Positions 1 to 8,961 of a stretch of DNA of 64,000 bases are shown piece by piece (position 1 is the stretch's first letter; each line of letters starts with the position of its first letter). The DNA is from Hyphomicrobium_A sp041659545 (lineage in GTDB: Bacteria; Pseudomonadota; Alphaproteobacteria; Rhizobiales; Hyphomicrobiaceae). The stretch covers positions 1 through 64,000 of the forward strand of contig JBAZYB010000001.1 of the NCBI GenBank assembly GCA_041659545.1. Reading direction: 5' to 3'. A model generated the notes under the pieces. That model did not search any database and was not told the origin of the DNA. It worked only from the letters and a program-made list of their open reading frames with translations. The translations under genes and the position numbers were made by a program.

Positions 1-829
1 CGAGCCGCTGCCGATGATCCGCGACCCGCGCGTGGCCTTCGACATGCTGTTCGGCACCGGCGGCACGCCGGCGGACCGCGACGCCCGCCGCAAGTCGCGC
101 CGCAGCATCCTCGACTGGATCCAGGGGGAAGTCGCCAGCGTCCGCAAGGAACTCGGCACCGGCGACAAGACCCGCCTCGATCGTTACCTGAACAACGTCC
201 GTGAGATCGAGCGCCGCATCCAGGCAATCGAGGCCCGCAACACCAGCGGTGAAGCCCGCGCCCTGCCCGAAGCGCCCGCTGGAGTGCCCGACTCGTTCTC
301 GGAGCACATGAAGCTGATGTTCGACCTGCAGGTGCTCGCGCTCGAGACCGACATGACGCGCATCATCTCGTTCAAGACCGGCCGCGACTCGCAGAACCGC
401 GTGTTCCCCGAGAGCGGATCGCTCCAGCCGTTCCACCCCGCCTCGCACCACGGCGATCGCGAAGACCGGATCCTGGAGTTCAACAAGATCTGCAAGTACC
501 GCGTCGGCCAGCTGCCGTACCTCCTCGATCGCCTGAAGGACTCGATGGACGGCGACCAGAACCTCCTGGAAAAGACGTTGATCGTGTGGGGCTCGCCGAT
601 GGCCGACCCGAACGTCCACAATCACCGCCGCTGCCCGCTGGTCCTCCTCGGCCACGCCAACGGCGCGCTCAAGGGCAACCTCCACATCAAGGCCGCGGCT
701 GATACGCCGATGGCCAACGCGTTCCTGACCATGGGCCACGCCCTCGGCCTGGACGACCTCAAGACGTTCGGCGACAGTACTGGTGAGCTCTCGCTCACGC
801 AGGCGATGCCGACGACCGCAGCGGTTTAG
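1..829 (+). CDS. DUF1552 domain protein, 3' part (5' end outside window)
   Basis: The reading frame is open from the first base and ends with TAG at 827-829, so only the C-terminal ~275 residues are present. It is a paralogue of the complete gene at 7547-8950: both share the PMIRxPRV segment, the D-x-L-N/E-NVRE-ER helix, PDSFxxHxKLMFDLQ, the GRDxxNRxFPESG block and the WGSPM/YGSPM-DPN-HNH block near the end. DUF1552 (PF07586) proteins are exported, are common in Acidobacteriota and Planctomycetota, and often sit beside DUF1588/1592 cytochrome-containing proteins; their biochemical role is unknown. Such a partner could lie just upstream, outside the window. Two GC-rich hairpins follow the stop codon. 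Confidence 0.85.
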   Translation, partial: EPLPMIRDPRVAFDMLFGTGGTPADRDARRKSRRSILDWIQGEVASVRKELGTGDKTRLDRYLNNVREIERRIQAIEARNTSGEARALPEAPAGVPDSFSEHMKLMFDLQVLALETDMTRIISFKTGRDSQNRVFPESGSLQPFHPASHHGDREDRILEFNKICKYRVGQLPYLLDRLKDSMDGDQNLLEKTLIVWGSPMADPNVHNHRRCPLVLLGHANGALKGNLHIKAAADTPMANAFLTMGHALGLDDLKTFGDSTGELSLTQAMPTTAAV

Positions 830-845
830 TAAGTAACAACCGGGA

Positions 846-902
846 CCCGGGCCCCGGGGCCCGGGATCTTCGCGCCAGAAGGGCGGCACTTCAGTGCCGC
901 CC
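846..902 (+). terminator. two GC-rich hairpins after the DUF1552 gene
   Basis: Positions 846-865 form a perfect 20-base palindrome built from CCCGGGCCCC and its complement. Positions 881-902 form a second stem with 10-base arms (GGGCGGCACT / AGTGCCGCCC) and a 2-base loop. No U-tract follows, so this is a stem-type terminator or a repeat element by inference only. The second stem ends about 20 bases before the next start codon. Confidence 0.45.
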
Positions 903-923
903 CGTTTGCATCAGGAGAGCCGG

Positions 924-2780
924 ATGAAGCGTCACGTTTCGATCAACCTCGTAATCGCGCTCGTGCTCACCGCAGCGCTGGGCGCGCAGCAGCAGGTCTC
1001 GCCGGTCGCTGACGCCGCCATGCGCGGCGACAAGGCCGCCGTCCGTGACCTGCTCAAGCAGGGCGCCGACGTCAACGGCGCGCAGGGCGACGGCATGAGC
1101 GCGTTGCACTGGGCCGCCGAACGCGGCGACGGCGAACTGGCCGACATGCTGATCTTCGCGGGCGCCAACATCGCCGCGGTGACGCGCATCGGGCAGTACA
1201 CGCCGCTGCACCTCGCCGGCAAGTCGGCCAGCGCGCCGGTCGCCAGGGCCCTACTCAAGGCCGGCGCCGACGTCAACGCCCGGACCACCACCAGTGGCGT
1301 CACCGCGCTGCACATGGCCGCCTCGGCCGGCAGCGCCGACCTGATCAACATCCTCGCCGACGCCAAGGCCGACGTGAACGCCAAGGAGGCCGAAGCCGGC
1401 CAGACCCCGCTGATTTTTGCCGCCGGCCTCAACCGCGTGGAAGCGATCAAGGCGCTGATCAAGCGCGGCGCCGACGCCGGCATCACCACCAAGGTGATCG
1501 ACATCCCCAAGTTCAACGCCCTCGACCGCGCCGCCGCGGATCGCCAGCGCAAGGTGATTGAAGGCTTCGTCGGCAAGGACTCCGAAGGCAAGGCCTCCCC
1601 CAGCCAGGTGCAGGCCGCCATCCAGGCCGGCCGCGAGATCGTGCGCTCGGGTAAGATTCCGGCGCGCGACCCGAACGCGCCGGTCGATCCCAACCAGCGC
1701 AACTTCAATCCCGACGAGATCAACCCGCCGGTGGCCACCAAGGGCGGCATGACGGCGCTCCTGCACGCCGCGCGCCAGGGTTACATCGACGCCGCCGAAG
1801 CGCTGCTCGACGGCGGCGCCAACATCGACCAGCAGAACGCCGGCGACGGCACCACGCCGCTGCTCACCTCGATCATCAACGGCCAGTTCGACATCGCGAT
1901 GATGTTGATTACGCGCGGCGCCAACGCCAACATCGCCGCCAAGAACAACGGCGTGTCGCCGCTGTGGGCCGCCGTCAACACGCCCTGGCAGCCGCGCACG
2001 CGCTTCCCGCAGCCGCAGGAAATGGAGCTGCAGAAGCACACCTACCTCGAGGTGATGCAGTCGCTGCTCGAGAAGGGCGCCAACCCCAATCACCGCATCG
2101 TCTCGCATCCGTGGTACCTCGTCTACACCGGCTGCGGCAACCGCAACTGCGGCCTCGCCGACACGTCGGGCTCGACGGCGTTCTGGCGCGCGGCCTACGG
2201 CACCGACCTGCTGGCCATGAAGCTGCTGGCCGCGTACGGCGCCGACCCGAACATCCCGACCATGGCGCCCGCGCAGCAGATCCGGCGCGGCGGCGGTGGA
2301 CCTCCGGGCGCCCCCGGTGGCCAGCCGCAGGGCGCCGGCGGCGCGATCATGCCGACGGCCGAAGCCAGCATGGAGAAGTACGACGCCCCGGTGATCCCGG
2401 CCGGCGGCCCGGGCGCATTCGCGATTCACGCCGCGGCCGGTGTTGAATACGGCGAAGGCTTCGCCGGTAACGCCCATCGTCACGCGCCGGAGGCGTGGAT
2501 GGCGGTGATCAAGTACCTTGTCGAAGAGCTCGGCGCCGACGTCAACCACCGCGACAACGACGGCTACACGCCGCTCCATCACGCCGCGGCGCGCGGCGAC
2601 AACGAGATGATCCTGTACCTGGTGAGCAAGGGCGCCGACGTGAAGGCCGTGGCGCGCAGCGGCCAGACCACCGCCGACATGGCCAACGGTCCGGTGCAGC
2701 GCCTGTCGGCGATTCCGGAAACCATCGCGTTGTTGATGAAGCTGGGCAGCAAGAACAACAACCGTTGCGTGACGTGCTAG
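924..2780 (+). CDS. secreted ankyrin-repeat protein
   Basis: The ATG at 924 is chosen over the in-frame ATG at 894 because CAGGAGAG lies just upstream and it yields a clean signal peptide (about 24 residues ending GAQQQ). The mature ~595 residues carry ankyrin repeats in two blocks, about residues 30-190 and again from ~270 to the end, recognised by GADVN, TPLHxAA and GxANIxxV units. Between them are linkers rich in Gly and Pro (about residues 455-480) and a Cys-containing stretch CGNRNCG near residue 408. Ankyrin arrays are protein-interaction scaffolds, and the signal peptide places this one in the periplasm or outside the cell. Its partner is unknown. A repeat-derived hairpin pair separates it from the sulfite-oxidase-like gene, which starts 63 bases downstream. 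Confidence 0.9.
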   Translation: MKRHVSINLVIALVLTAALGAQQQVSPVADAAMRGDKAAVRDLLKQGADVNGAQGDGMSALHWAAERGDGELADMLIFAGANIAAVTRIGQYTPLHLAGKSASAPVARALLKAGADVNARTTTSGVTALHMAASAGSADLINILADAKADVNAKEAEAGQTPLIFAAGLNRVEAIKALIKRGADAGITTKVIDIPKFNALDRAAADRQRKVIEGFVGKDSEGKASPSQVQAAIQAGREIVRSGKIPARDPNAPVDPNQRNFNPDEINPPVATKGGMTALLHAARQGYIDAAEALLDGGANIDQQNAGDGTTPLLTSIINGQFDIAMMLITRGANANIAAKNNGVSPLWAAVNTPWQPRTRFPQPQEMELQKHTYLEVMQSLLEKGANPNHRIVSHPWYLVYTGCGNRNCGLADTSGSTAFWRAAYGTDLLAMKLLAAYGADPNIPTMAPAQQIRRGGGGPPGAPGGQPQGAGGAIMPTAEASMEKYDAPVIPAGGPGAFAIHAAAGVEYGEGFAGNAHRHAPEAWMAVIKYLVEELGADVNHRDNDGYTPLHHAAARGDNEMILYLVSKGADVKAVARSGQTTADMANGPVQRLSAIPETIALLMKLGSKNNNRCVTC

Positions 2781-2781
2781 G

Positions 2782-2832
2782 CCGCCTAAAGGCGGACGCC
2801 ACATTGAATGTAGTGTCCGGCTTTAGCCGGAC
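2782..2832 (+). repeat. double-hairpin intergenic repeat
   Basis: The first stem is CCGCC-TAAA-GGCGG at 2782-2795. The second is perfect: GTCCGGCT-TT-AGCCGGAC at 2815-2832. The two-stem layout joined by a short AT-richer linker is typical of high-copy palindromic intergenic elements. It lies between the ankyrin gene and the sulfite-oxidase-like gene and could also attenuate transcription. Confidence 0.6.
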
Positions 2833-2842
2833 CAGAGGGCCT

Positions 2843-4003
2843 ATGAGCGAGATGAACCGTCGTGACGTGATGAAGACCGGGTTGGCCATGGCGGCGCTCG
2901 GGGCGGCGGCCAACTTCGATTGGGTGCTCCTCGCGCTGGCGCAGGGCGAAACCGTGGTGCCCTTCACCGAATTTCCGCCGACCTTCAACCCGTCGCCGGC
3001 GGTCGATCGCCGATTGTTCGACACGCGCACGCTGAGCGGCGCGTTCACGCCGAAGGATCAGTTCTTCACCACGCAGCACTACGGCCACCCCGAGGTCGAT
3101 GCCGCCGCCTATCGCCTGAAAGTCGGCGGGCTGGTGAACACCCCGAAGTCGCTGACCATCGACGAGCTGCGCAAGATGGGCAGCACCGAGCTGATCGCCG
3201 GCTTCGAATGTTCGGGCAACCGCCGCCCGGTGCAGGGCCTGGTCGGCAACGGCCGCTGGACCGGCGTGCCGCTCAAGACGGTGCTCGAGAGCGCCGGCCT
3301 CAAGGCTGATGCGCGCGAGATCGTGTTCTTCGGCGCCGACCGCGGCAAGGAAACCGTCAACTTCCGCGGCACCAACTTCGACGTCGAGCAGCAGTACGGC
3401 CGCAGCATCCAGCGCGACCGCGCGCTGTCGCCCGAGCCGTTCCTGGCGTTTGCGCTCAACGGCGAGCCGCTCACCAAGCACCAGGGCGCGCCGCTGCGCC
3501 TGATCGTACCGGGCTGGTACGGCGCCCCGAACGTCAAGTGGCTGTCGGAGATCGTCGCGCAGTCGGATCCCTACCTCGGCAAGTTCCAGGCGAACTGGTA
3601 CCGCACGCTCAAGGGCGAGATGATCAACGGCGAGCTGAAGTGGGTCGAGAGCGCGATTACCCACCAGCAGCTCAAGTCGTTCGTCGCCCGCGTCACCAGG
3701 AACGGCAACGCCCACAAGGTCACCACCATCGTGCTGAACGACGGCACGCCCATCAAGTCGGTGGAAGTGAAGGTGGACGAGGGCCCGTGGCAGGCGGCGA
3801 CCGCCGACCCGTCAACGACGGCGAAGTACGGGTGGAAACTCTACAACTACACATGGAACGGGGCCACCGCCGGCGAGCACACCGTGATGTCGCGCGTCAC
3901 GGATGCGACCGGCACGGTGCAGCCGACGGAAGCGGAACTCGTGAACAAGAAGACGTTTCTCGAGGACAACTCGCAGCATCCGCGGAAGGTGATGATTAGC
4001 TAA
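2843..4003 (+). CDS. sulfite oxidase-like molybdopterin oxidoreductase
   Basis: 386 residues from ATG 2843. The N-terminus NRRDVMKTG followed by a hydrophobic stretch and ALAQG is a Tat-type signal, as expected for a cofactor-loaded periplasmic enzyme. The Mo-pterin domain (about 60-270) contains GFECSGNRR, in which Cys123 is the family's Mo ligand, and PGWYGAPNVKWL near residue 225. The C-terminal part (about 285-380) matches the Mo-co dimerisation domain. There is no haem or cytochrome domain, so electrons must go to a separate acceptor. The family includes SorA-type sulfite dehydrogenases and related enzymes; sulfite as substrate is an inference. The next two genes encode YeeE/YedE sulfur-compound transporter halves, which supports a sulfur role. 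Confidence 0.87.
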   Translation: MSEMNRRDVMKTGLAMAALGAAANFDWVLLALAQGETVVPFTEFPPTFNPSPAVDRRLFDTRTLSGAFTPKDQFFTTQHYGHPEVDAAAYRLKVGGLVNTPKSLTIDELRKMGSTELIAGFECSGNRRPVQGLVGNGRWTGVPLKTVLESAGLKADAREIVFFGADRGKETVNFRGTNFDVEQQYGRSIQRDRALSPEPFLAFALNGEPLTKHQGAPLRLIVPGWYGAPNVKWLSEIVAQSDPYLGKFQANWYRTLKGEMINGELKWVESAITHQQLKSFVARVTRNGNAHKVTTIVLNDGTPIKSVEVKVDEGPWQAATADPSTTAKYGWKLYNYTWNGATAGEHTVMSRVTDATGTVQPTEAELVNKKTFLEDNSQHPRKVMIS

Positions 4004-4033
4004 GCTCCCGGGAGTCGAAAGGGATCGGCCGCC

Positions 4034-4603
4034 GTGATGCTCGAACTGATCTCTCGCCCCTGGCCCTGGTACGTGGCGGGCACGTGCGTCGGCCTCACCG
4101 TGCCGGCGCTGTTGCTGCTCGGCAACAAGTCGTTCGGCATCTCGTCCAGCCTCCGGCACATCTGCGCGGCGTGCCTGCCCGCGAACATCCCGTTCTTCAA
4201 GTACAACTGGCGCAAGGAGGCTTGGAACCTGTTCTTCGTGGCCGGCGTGTTGCTGGGCAGCCTCATCGCCACGAACTTCCTGTCGAACCCTGAGCCGATC
4301 CGGATCGCGGCGTCCACCCGCGCCGATCTGGAAGCCATGGGCGTGCATGAATTCAGCGGGCTCATGCCGGCCGACCTCTTCGGCGCCGGCGGTGTGTTCA
4401 CGCCACGGGGGCTGGTGTTCTTCGTGATCGGCGGCCTGCTGGTCGGCTTCGGGACGCGCTGGGCCGGCGGCTGCACGAGCGGTCACACCATCATGGGCCT
4501 GTCGAACCTGCAATGGCCGTCACTGGTGGCGACCCTGGCCTTCATGGTCGGGGGCTTCGCCGGCACCTGGGTAATTCTGCCCATGGTGCTCCGGCTGTTG
4601 TAG
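4034..4603 (+). CDS. YeeE/YedE family transporter, first half
   Basis: 189 residues with several hydrophobic segments and the family motif GGCTSGHTIMG near residue 155, which carries the conserved Cys. Start is GTG 4034 or the adjacent ATG 4037. Full-length YeeE/TsuA proteins (~350 residues) import thiosulfate through a chain of conserved cysteines. Here that protein is divided between this gene and the next, as in PmpA/PmpB-type pairs. An additional HICAACLPAN segment near residue 42 supplies two more cysteines. The gene follows the sulfite-oxidase-like gene by 30 bases. Thiosulfate or another small sulfur compound is the likely substrate (inference). Confidence 0.85.
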   Translation: MMLELISRPWPWYVAGTCVGLTVPALLLLGNKSFGISSSLRHICAACLPANIPFFKYNWRKEAWNLFFVAGVLLGSLIATNFLSNPEPIRIAASTRADLEAMGVHEFSGLMPADLFGAGGVFTPRGLVFFVIGGLLVGFGTRWAGGCTSGHTIMGLSNLQWPSLVATLAFMVGGFAGTWVILPMVLRLL

Positions 4604-4617
4604 TCGCGGTCACATTC

Positions 4618-5115
4618 ATGAAAGAAACAGTTCCAATGCTTGACGCCCTGGGCCGGCCGTTCGTCTGCGAGGCCCCGAACGAACAGGTGGCCGGCGAAGG
4701 CGTGCTCGAGAACCTGAAATACCTCGCCGTCGGAACCGTGTTCGGCATCGTGTTCGTGAAGGCCGAAATTGTCTCGTGGTTCCGCATCCAGGAGATGTTC
4801 CGGCTCTCGTCGTTCCATATGTACGGCGTGATTGGCACCGCCGTGATGGTTGGCATGTGCGCCGTGTTCCTGATCAAGACCTTCAAGATCAAGACGCTGG
4901 CCGGCGAAGAAGTGGTGGTGCGGGACAAGACCTTCAACCAGGGGCAGATCTATGGCGGGCTGGTCTTCGGTCTTGGCTGGGCGCTGACGGGCGCCTGCCC
5001 AGGCCCGCTGTTCGCGCAGATCGGCGCCGGCTACGGCGCCGTCGCGATCACGCTCGTGAGTGCGGTCACCGGCACGTGGTTGTACGGGTACTTCCGGGAA
5101 CGCCTGCCGCACTGA
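4618..5115 (+). CDS. YeeE/YedE family transporter, second half
   Basis: 165 residues from ATG 4618; the frame is open further upstream but that part overlaps the preceding gene and is not family-like. An alternative start is ATG 4636. It contains hydrophobic segments and GACPGPLFAQIG, the second conserved cysteine motif of the YeeE/YedE fold, matching the C-terminal half of fused homologues. It starts 14 bases after the stop of the first half, so the two are almost certainly co-expressed and form one heteromeric transporter. It ends about 26 bases from the convergent ADOP permease gene. Confidence 0.85.
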   Translation: MKETVPMLDALGRPFVCEAPNEQVAGEGVLENLKYLAVGTVFGIVFVKAEIVSWFRIQEMFRLSSFHMYGVIGTAVMVGMCAVFLIKTFKIKTLAGEEVVVRDKTFNQGQIYGGLVFGLGWALTGACPGPLFAQIGAGYGAVAITLVSAVTGTWLYGYFRERLPH

Positions 5116-5141
5116 CGCGTCCGAAGTCAGAACGCCGCCGG

Positions 5142-7556
5142 CTACTCCGAGCGAAGCGCGGCGATGGGATCGACCAGGGTCGCGCGGCGGGCGGGGAGCC
5201 AGCACGCCACCAGCGCGATGCTCAGCAGCAGCGCCGGCACGCCGAGCAGGATCGGCAGGTCGCCGGCGCCGCCCGCGAACAGGTGGAGGTCCACCATGAC
5301 CGCGAGCACGAGGGCGAGCGTGGTGCCCACGGCGATCACCGCCATGGTCTCTTTCACGATCTGCTTCACGACGCGGCCGGCCGTCGCGCCCAGCGCGACC
5401 CGCACGCCGATTTCCGCCGTGCGGTGCGCCACCGAGTAGGCCACCACCGCGTAGATGCCGATCGACACCAGCGCGAGCAGGAGCGGCGCAATCACCAGGA
5501 ACATCCGCGCCGGAATCTTGCGCAGCCACAGGTTCCGGTCGATGTGCTCGGTCATCGTCCGCACGTTGTAGACGGGGAGCCCCGCATCCAGCTCGCGGAC
5601 CGCGCGCTGAATCTCCGCCGCGAACGTGACCTCCATTCCAGGTTTCGCCCGCAAGTGGATCTCGGCCAGCACCGAGGGACGATCGCGGAAGGCGAAGTAC
5701 ATCGCCGGCGTCGGCGGTTCGCCGAATGCCTCGTAGGTAGAGTCGCGGACGACGCCCGCGATGGTGAACGACCGGTTTCGGTATTCGAGCCGCCGCCCAA
5801 CCACTTCGCCGGTGACGAACCTGCGCGCGAACTCCTGGTTCACCATCACCTGCGGTCCCGTGGTGGTGTCGTTCATGGCGGCAAAGTCACTTCCGGCCAC
5901 GATCGGCACGCCCATCGCCCTGAAGTAGTCGTTACTGACCGTGTTGCTGAGCGCCCGATCGGGCGCTTCCTGGGTCTGCGCCCGTCCCTCGAGTGTGAAG
6001 GTTCGCAGGGGCAACCCGTGGATGTCGAGCGGTATCGAGGACGCGAGTGCCACCGCTTCGATGCCGGGCACGTTCCGCAACCGCTCGAGCAGGCGGGTCG
6101 CAAACTGGCTCAGGCAGTTGCCGCAGCCGTCGGCCGCCGCAGGGCGCCCGCTCAGGTCGTAGGCGGCCAGCAGCAGGCCTTCCGCCTTGAATCCCGGATC
6201 GGTTTCGCGCGTTTCGACGAAGCCCTGGAAGAACAGCCCGGCGACGATCAGCACGAGCAGGGCGAGGCCCACCTGCAGGGCCATCAGGCCGTCGCGCATG
6301 GCGCTCCGCCCAGCCGATTTGGAACCCGATCGAAGCGCCTGCTGGGGATCGAGACGGGCGAGTTGGATGGCCGGCGCGGCGCCGAACAGCAATCCGGACC
6401 CGAGACCCAGCGCGATGGCAAAGAGCAGTCCCATGCCGTCAACGCTGGTTTGAAACTTCACCGGCAGGGCGCCGTAGGCCGGCATCGCCCGCAGCGCTTC
6501 AGTGCCCCACCAGGCGATGACAATGCCGAGCGCCGATCCCAGGACGCCCAGCAGCAGGTTCTCCGCCAACAGCAGGCGCATCACGCCGCCCGGGCCGGCG
6601 CCGAGCGCGAGCCGGACGCCCACTTCGCGCTGGCGGGAGGTCGCGCGCGCTAGCACGAGGTTGGCGGTGTTGCCGCACACCGCCAACAGCACCAGCAGCA
6701 TCACGGCCTGCAGGATGCCGAGGGCGGCCGTGATCATCTGCTGTGGCCCTCGCGGCGATCGCCAGTAGGGCCGGATCTCGACCGACAGGTTGGCGTTGGT
6801 CTGCGGGTAGGCCACGGCCAGATCGCGCATCGTCGCCGCCGCCGCGGTCTGCGCCTGCGCTTCACCGGCGCCGGCGCGCAGGCGGCCCATCACTGTGTAA
6901 CCGCGCTGCCCGCGATCCTCGAGCTCGCGGGATCCCGCCATCAGCGACGGCGCCATGGTCGCGGGTATCCAGAGATCGAATTGAAGGCCCATGATCGTGC
7001 CCTGGAAGCCCTCGGGCGCCACGCCCACAATCGTGAGCTCGTGCTCGTTGACGCGCAGGCGCTGGCCGACCACGCCTGGATCTCCACTGAAATGGGTTTG
7101 CCAGTAGTCGTGGGAAAGCACGACCACGGGATCGCCGCCGGCGCGCACGGCCTCGCGCGGCTCGACGAAGCGGCCGGCCGCCGGGCGAAGGCCGAGGACC
7201 TGAAAATAGTTGCCGGAGATGAGGAGGGCGTAGGTCCGTTCGGTCCGGCTCGACTCGCCGACACTCATCGGCGCCATGCGGAAAGCCAGCAGGTCCTCGA
7301 AGGCTTCCAGGCGCTCGTCGAGATCCCGGTATTCGAGCCACGAGATGCCGGGGAAGGTGCCCGTGTCGGCCTTTGGCTCCACTGTGTAGAAGCTGGAGCC
7401 GCCGCTGACGCCCGGCAGCGGCCGCAGGGTCACCGCCTGAAGCCACGAAAACACCGCGGTGTTGACGCCGATGCCGACGCCGATCGAAACGATCACCACC
7501 GCCGCCAGCCCGGGCGAATGCCGGATCGCGCGGAAGGCGTGCCGGATTACTCCCAC
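5142..7556 (-). CDS. ADOP-type ABC permease (MacB_PCD/FtsX)
   Basis: 804 residues. GTG start at 7556 overlaps the end of the upstream DUF1552 gene by 10 bases. The N-terminal RHAFRAIRHSPG, the first membrane helix with IGVGIGVNTAVFSW, a MacB-type periplasmic domain (~60-240), an FtsX triple-helix domain (~280-400), a second periplasmic domain and a final FtsX domain (~690-800, ending PIAALRSE) give the duplicated layout of acidobacterial orphan permeases. No ATP-binding partner gene lies nearby. FtsX/MacB permeases act as mechanotransmitters driven by a cytoplasmic ATPase, so this one must use one encoded elsewhere or work differently. Substrate unknown. It is last in a four-gene minus-strand cluster. 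Confidence 0.92.
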   Translation of the reverse strand: MGVIRHAFRAIRHSPGLAAVVIVSIGVGIGVNTAVFSWLQAVTLRPLPGVSGGSSFYTVEPKADTGTFPGISWLEYRDLDERLEAFEDLLAFRMAPMSVGESSRTERTYALLISGNYFQVLGLRPAAGRFVEPREAVRAGGDPVVVLSHDYWQTHFSGDPGVVGQRLRVNEHELTIVGVAPEGFQGTIMGLQFDLWIPATMAPSLMAGSRELEDRGQRGYTVMGRLRAGAGEAQAQTAAAATMRDLAVAYPQTNANLSVEIRPYWRSPRGPQQMITAALGILQAVMLLVLLAVCGNTANLVLARATSRQREVGVRLALGAGPGGVMRLLLAENLLLGVLGSALGIVIAWWGTEALRAMPAYGALPVKFQTSVDGMGLLFAIALGLGSGLLFGAAPAIQLARLDPQQALRSGSKSAGRSAMRDGLMALQVGLALLVLIVAGLFFQGFVETRETDPGFKAEGLLLAAYDLSGRPAAADGCGNCLSQFATRLLERLRNVPGIEAVALASSIPLDIHGLPLRTFTLEGRAQTQEAPDRALSNTVSNDYFRAMGVPIVAGSDFAAMNDTTTGPQVMVNQEFARRFVTGEVVGRRLEYRNRSFTIAGVVRDSTYEAFGEPPTPAMYFAFRDRPSVLAEIHLRAKPGMEVTFAAEIQRAVRELDAGLPVYNVRTMTEHIDRNLWLRKIPARMFLVIAPLLLALVSIGIYAVVAYSVAHRTAEIGVRVALGATAGRVVKQIVKETMAVIAVGTTLALVLAVMVDLHLFAGGAGDLPILLGVPALLLSIALVACWLPARRATLVDPIAALRSE

Positions 7557-8950
7557 GCGAACGTGTCCTCGCTGTCGCCGAAGCTCCTGAGGTCGTCCAA
7601 GCCGAGCGAGTGTAGCAAGCTGAGCATCACGTTCGACAGCGGCGTCCCGTTCTTTGCCTTGAGGTGCACGCCGCTCTTGAGCGCGCCGCCGGCATGGCCG
7701 GCAATCAGGAACGGCACCCGCTTGTGGTTGTGCTGATTGGGATTGCCCATCGGCGAGCCGTAGATCAGCGCCGTGTTGTCGAGCATCGTGCGGCCGTCGG
7801 CGTCCGGCGTGTCCTGCAACGCCTTCAGGAAGTACGGCAGCATGCTCACGTGATAAGTGTTGACCTTCGCGAAATCGCGGATGCGCGCCGGGTTCTCGCT
7901 GTGGTGCGACATGATGTGGAAGGCGCCGTTGGCACCGCTCTCCGGGAATGCCCGGTTCGAGCCATCGCGTCCCAGCTTGAACGAGAATACGCGCGTGATG
8001 TCTGACTGGAAGGCCAGCAACTGCAGGTCGAACATCAGCTTCACGTGATCGGCAAACGAATCCGGAATCCCGTCTGGCGCGCCGGGCAGTTCGCGCGGTT
8101 CGCCGCTGCCGTTGCGGGCCTCCACCGCCTCGACCCGGCGCTCGACTTCGCGGACGTTCTCCAGGTAGTCCGACAGCCGCGCGCGATCCGCCGCGCCGAG
8201 ATACTGTCCGAGGCGCCTGGTGGACCGCTGCACGAAGTCCAGAATGCTGCGGTCTTCATTGCGCCGCTCGCGCCGTTCCTCCGCCGTGCTGCCAGTGCCG
8301 AACACGCCGTACATCTGATCGAACACCACTCGCGGGTTGCGAATCATCGGCAGCGGCTTGTTCGGCGCCGCCCAACTGATGGCGTCGGTATACACGCACG
8401 AGTAGCCGTAGCCGCATCCGCCTGACTGATCCACGCTTTCGATGCAGAGTTGCATCGAGGGGATCGGCGTGTCCTGACCGAAGCGCTGCGCGTACAACTG
8501 ATCCAGCGAAATACCGGCCTTGACGTCGGCGCCCTCGGTCCGCTTGGGGTACGACTGCGTGAGGTAGGTGGCGCTCGACCGGAAGTGATCGCCGCCAATC
8601 TCACGCGCCTCGGTCGGGTCGGCGCTCGGCACGTTGGTGTTGCTGATGATGGTGAGGTGCTGGCGGAACGGCTCGAGGGGCCGCAGGCTGGTCGGCGACA
8701 GGTCGAAGTCTCTGCCAGCTGCCGCCGGCGCCCACAGATTCTGCGTGATGCCCCACGGAGAGCTGCCCGCCGCGCCATGCACCATCTCGATGCAGACGAG
8801 CCTTGAAGGCTGGCGAGTCTGTCGCGCCGAAGCGCCGAAGGCGCGAAGGCGGACGCTGGGCACCATGGCCTCGAGAAAGGGAAGGGCGACCGTCGCGCCC
8901 ATCCCCTTCAAGACCGCCCGCCGCGACAGGTGCTTCTTCGTGAGGAACAT
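7547..8950 (-). CDS. DUF1552 domain protein
   Basis: 467 residues from ATG 8950; an in-frame start upstream overlaps the previous gene. The N-terminus has a twin-arginine-like motif (LSRRAVLKG) followed by a hydrophobic segment, as in Tat-exported DUF1552 (PF07586) proteins. Family blocks seen include PSRLVCIEMVHG, the CGYGYSC / YTDAISW region, GRDGSNRAFPESG and YGSPMGNPNQHNHKR. It resembles the truncated gene at the left edge. Function of the family is unknown. It lies 11 bases downstream of the lipocalin-like gene and overlaps the ADOP permease start, so the three are probably one transcript. Confidence 0.88.
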   Translation of the reverse strand: MFLTKKHLSRRAVLKGMGATVALPFLEAMVPSVRLRAFGASARQTRQPSRLVCIEMVHGAAGSSPWGITQNLWAPAAAGRDFDLSPTSLRPLEPFRQHLTIISNTNVPSADPTEAREIGGDHFRSSATYLTQSYPKRTEGADVKAGISLDQLYAQRFGQDTPIPSMQLCIESVDQSGGCGYGYSCVYTDAISWAAPNKPLPMIRNPRVVFDQMYGVFGTGSTAEERRERRNEDRSILDFVQRSTRRLGQYLGAADRARLSDYLENVREVERRVEAVEARNGSGEPRELPGAPDGIPDSFADHVKLMFDLQLLAFQSDITRVFSFKLGRDGSNRAFPESGANGAFHIMSHHSENPARIRDFAKVNTYHVSMLPYFLKALQDTPDADGRTMLDNTALIYGSPMGNPNQHNHKRVPFLIAGHAGGALKSGVHLKAKNGTPLSNVMLSLLHSLGLDDLRSFGDSEDTFAWE

Positions 8951-8961
8951 GGCGGCCGTCG

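Noticed and set aside
1251..2804. Open frame of 517 codons on the minus strand
   Set aside because: Antisense to the ankyrin gene; composition is that of a mirrored repeat region.
4776..6653. Open frame of 625 codons on the plus strand
   Set aside because: It overlaps the second YeeE/YedE half in another frame and lies antisense to the ADOP permease; no motif.
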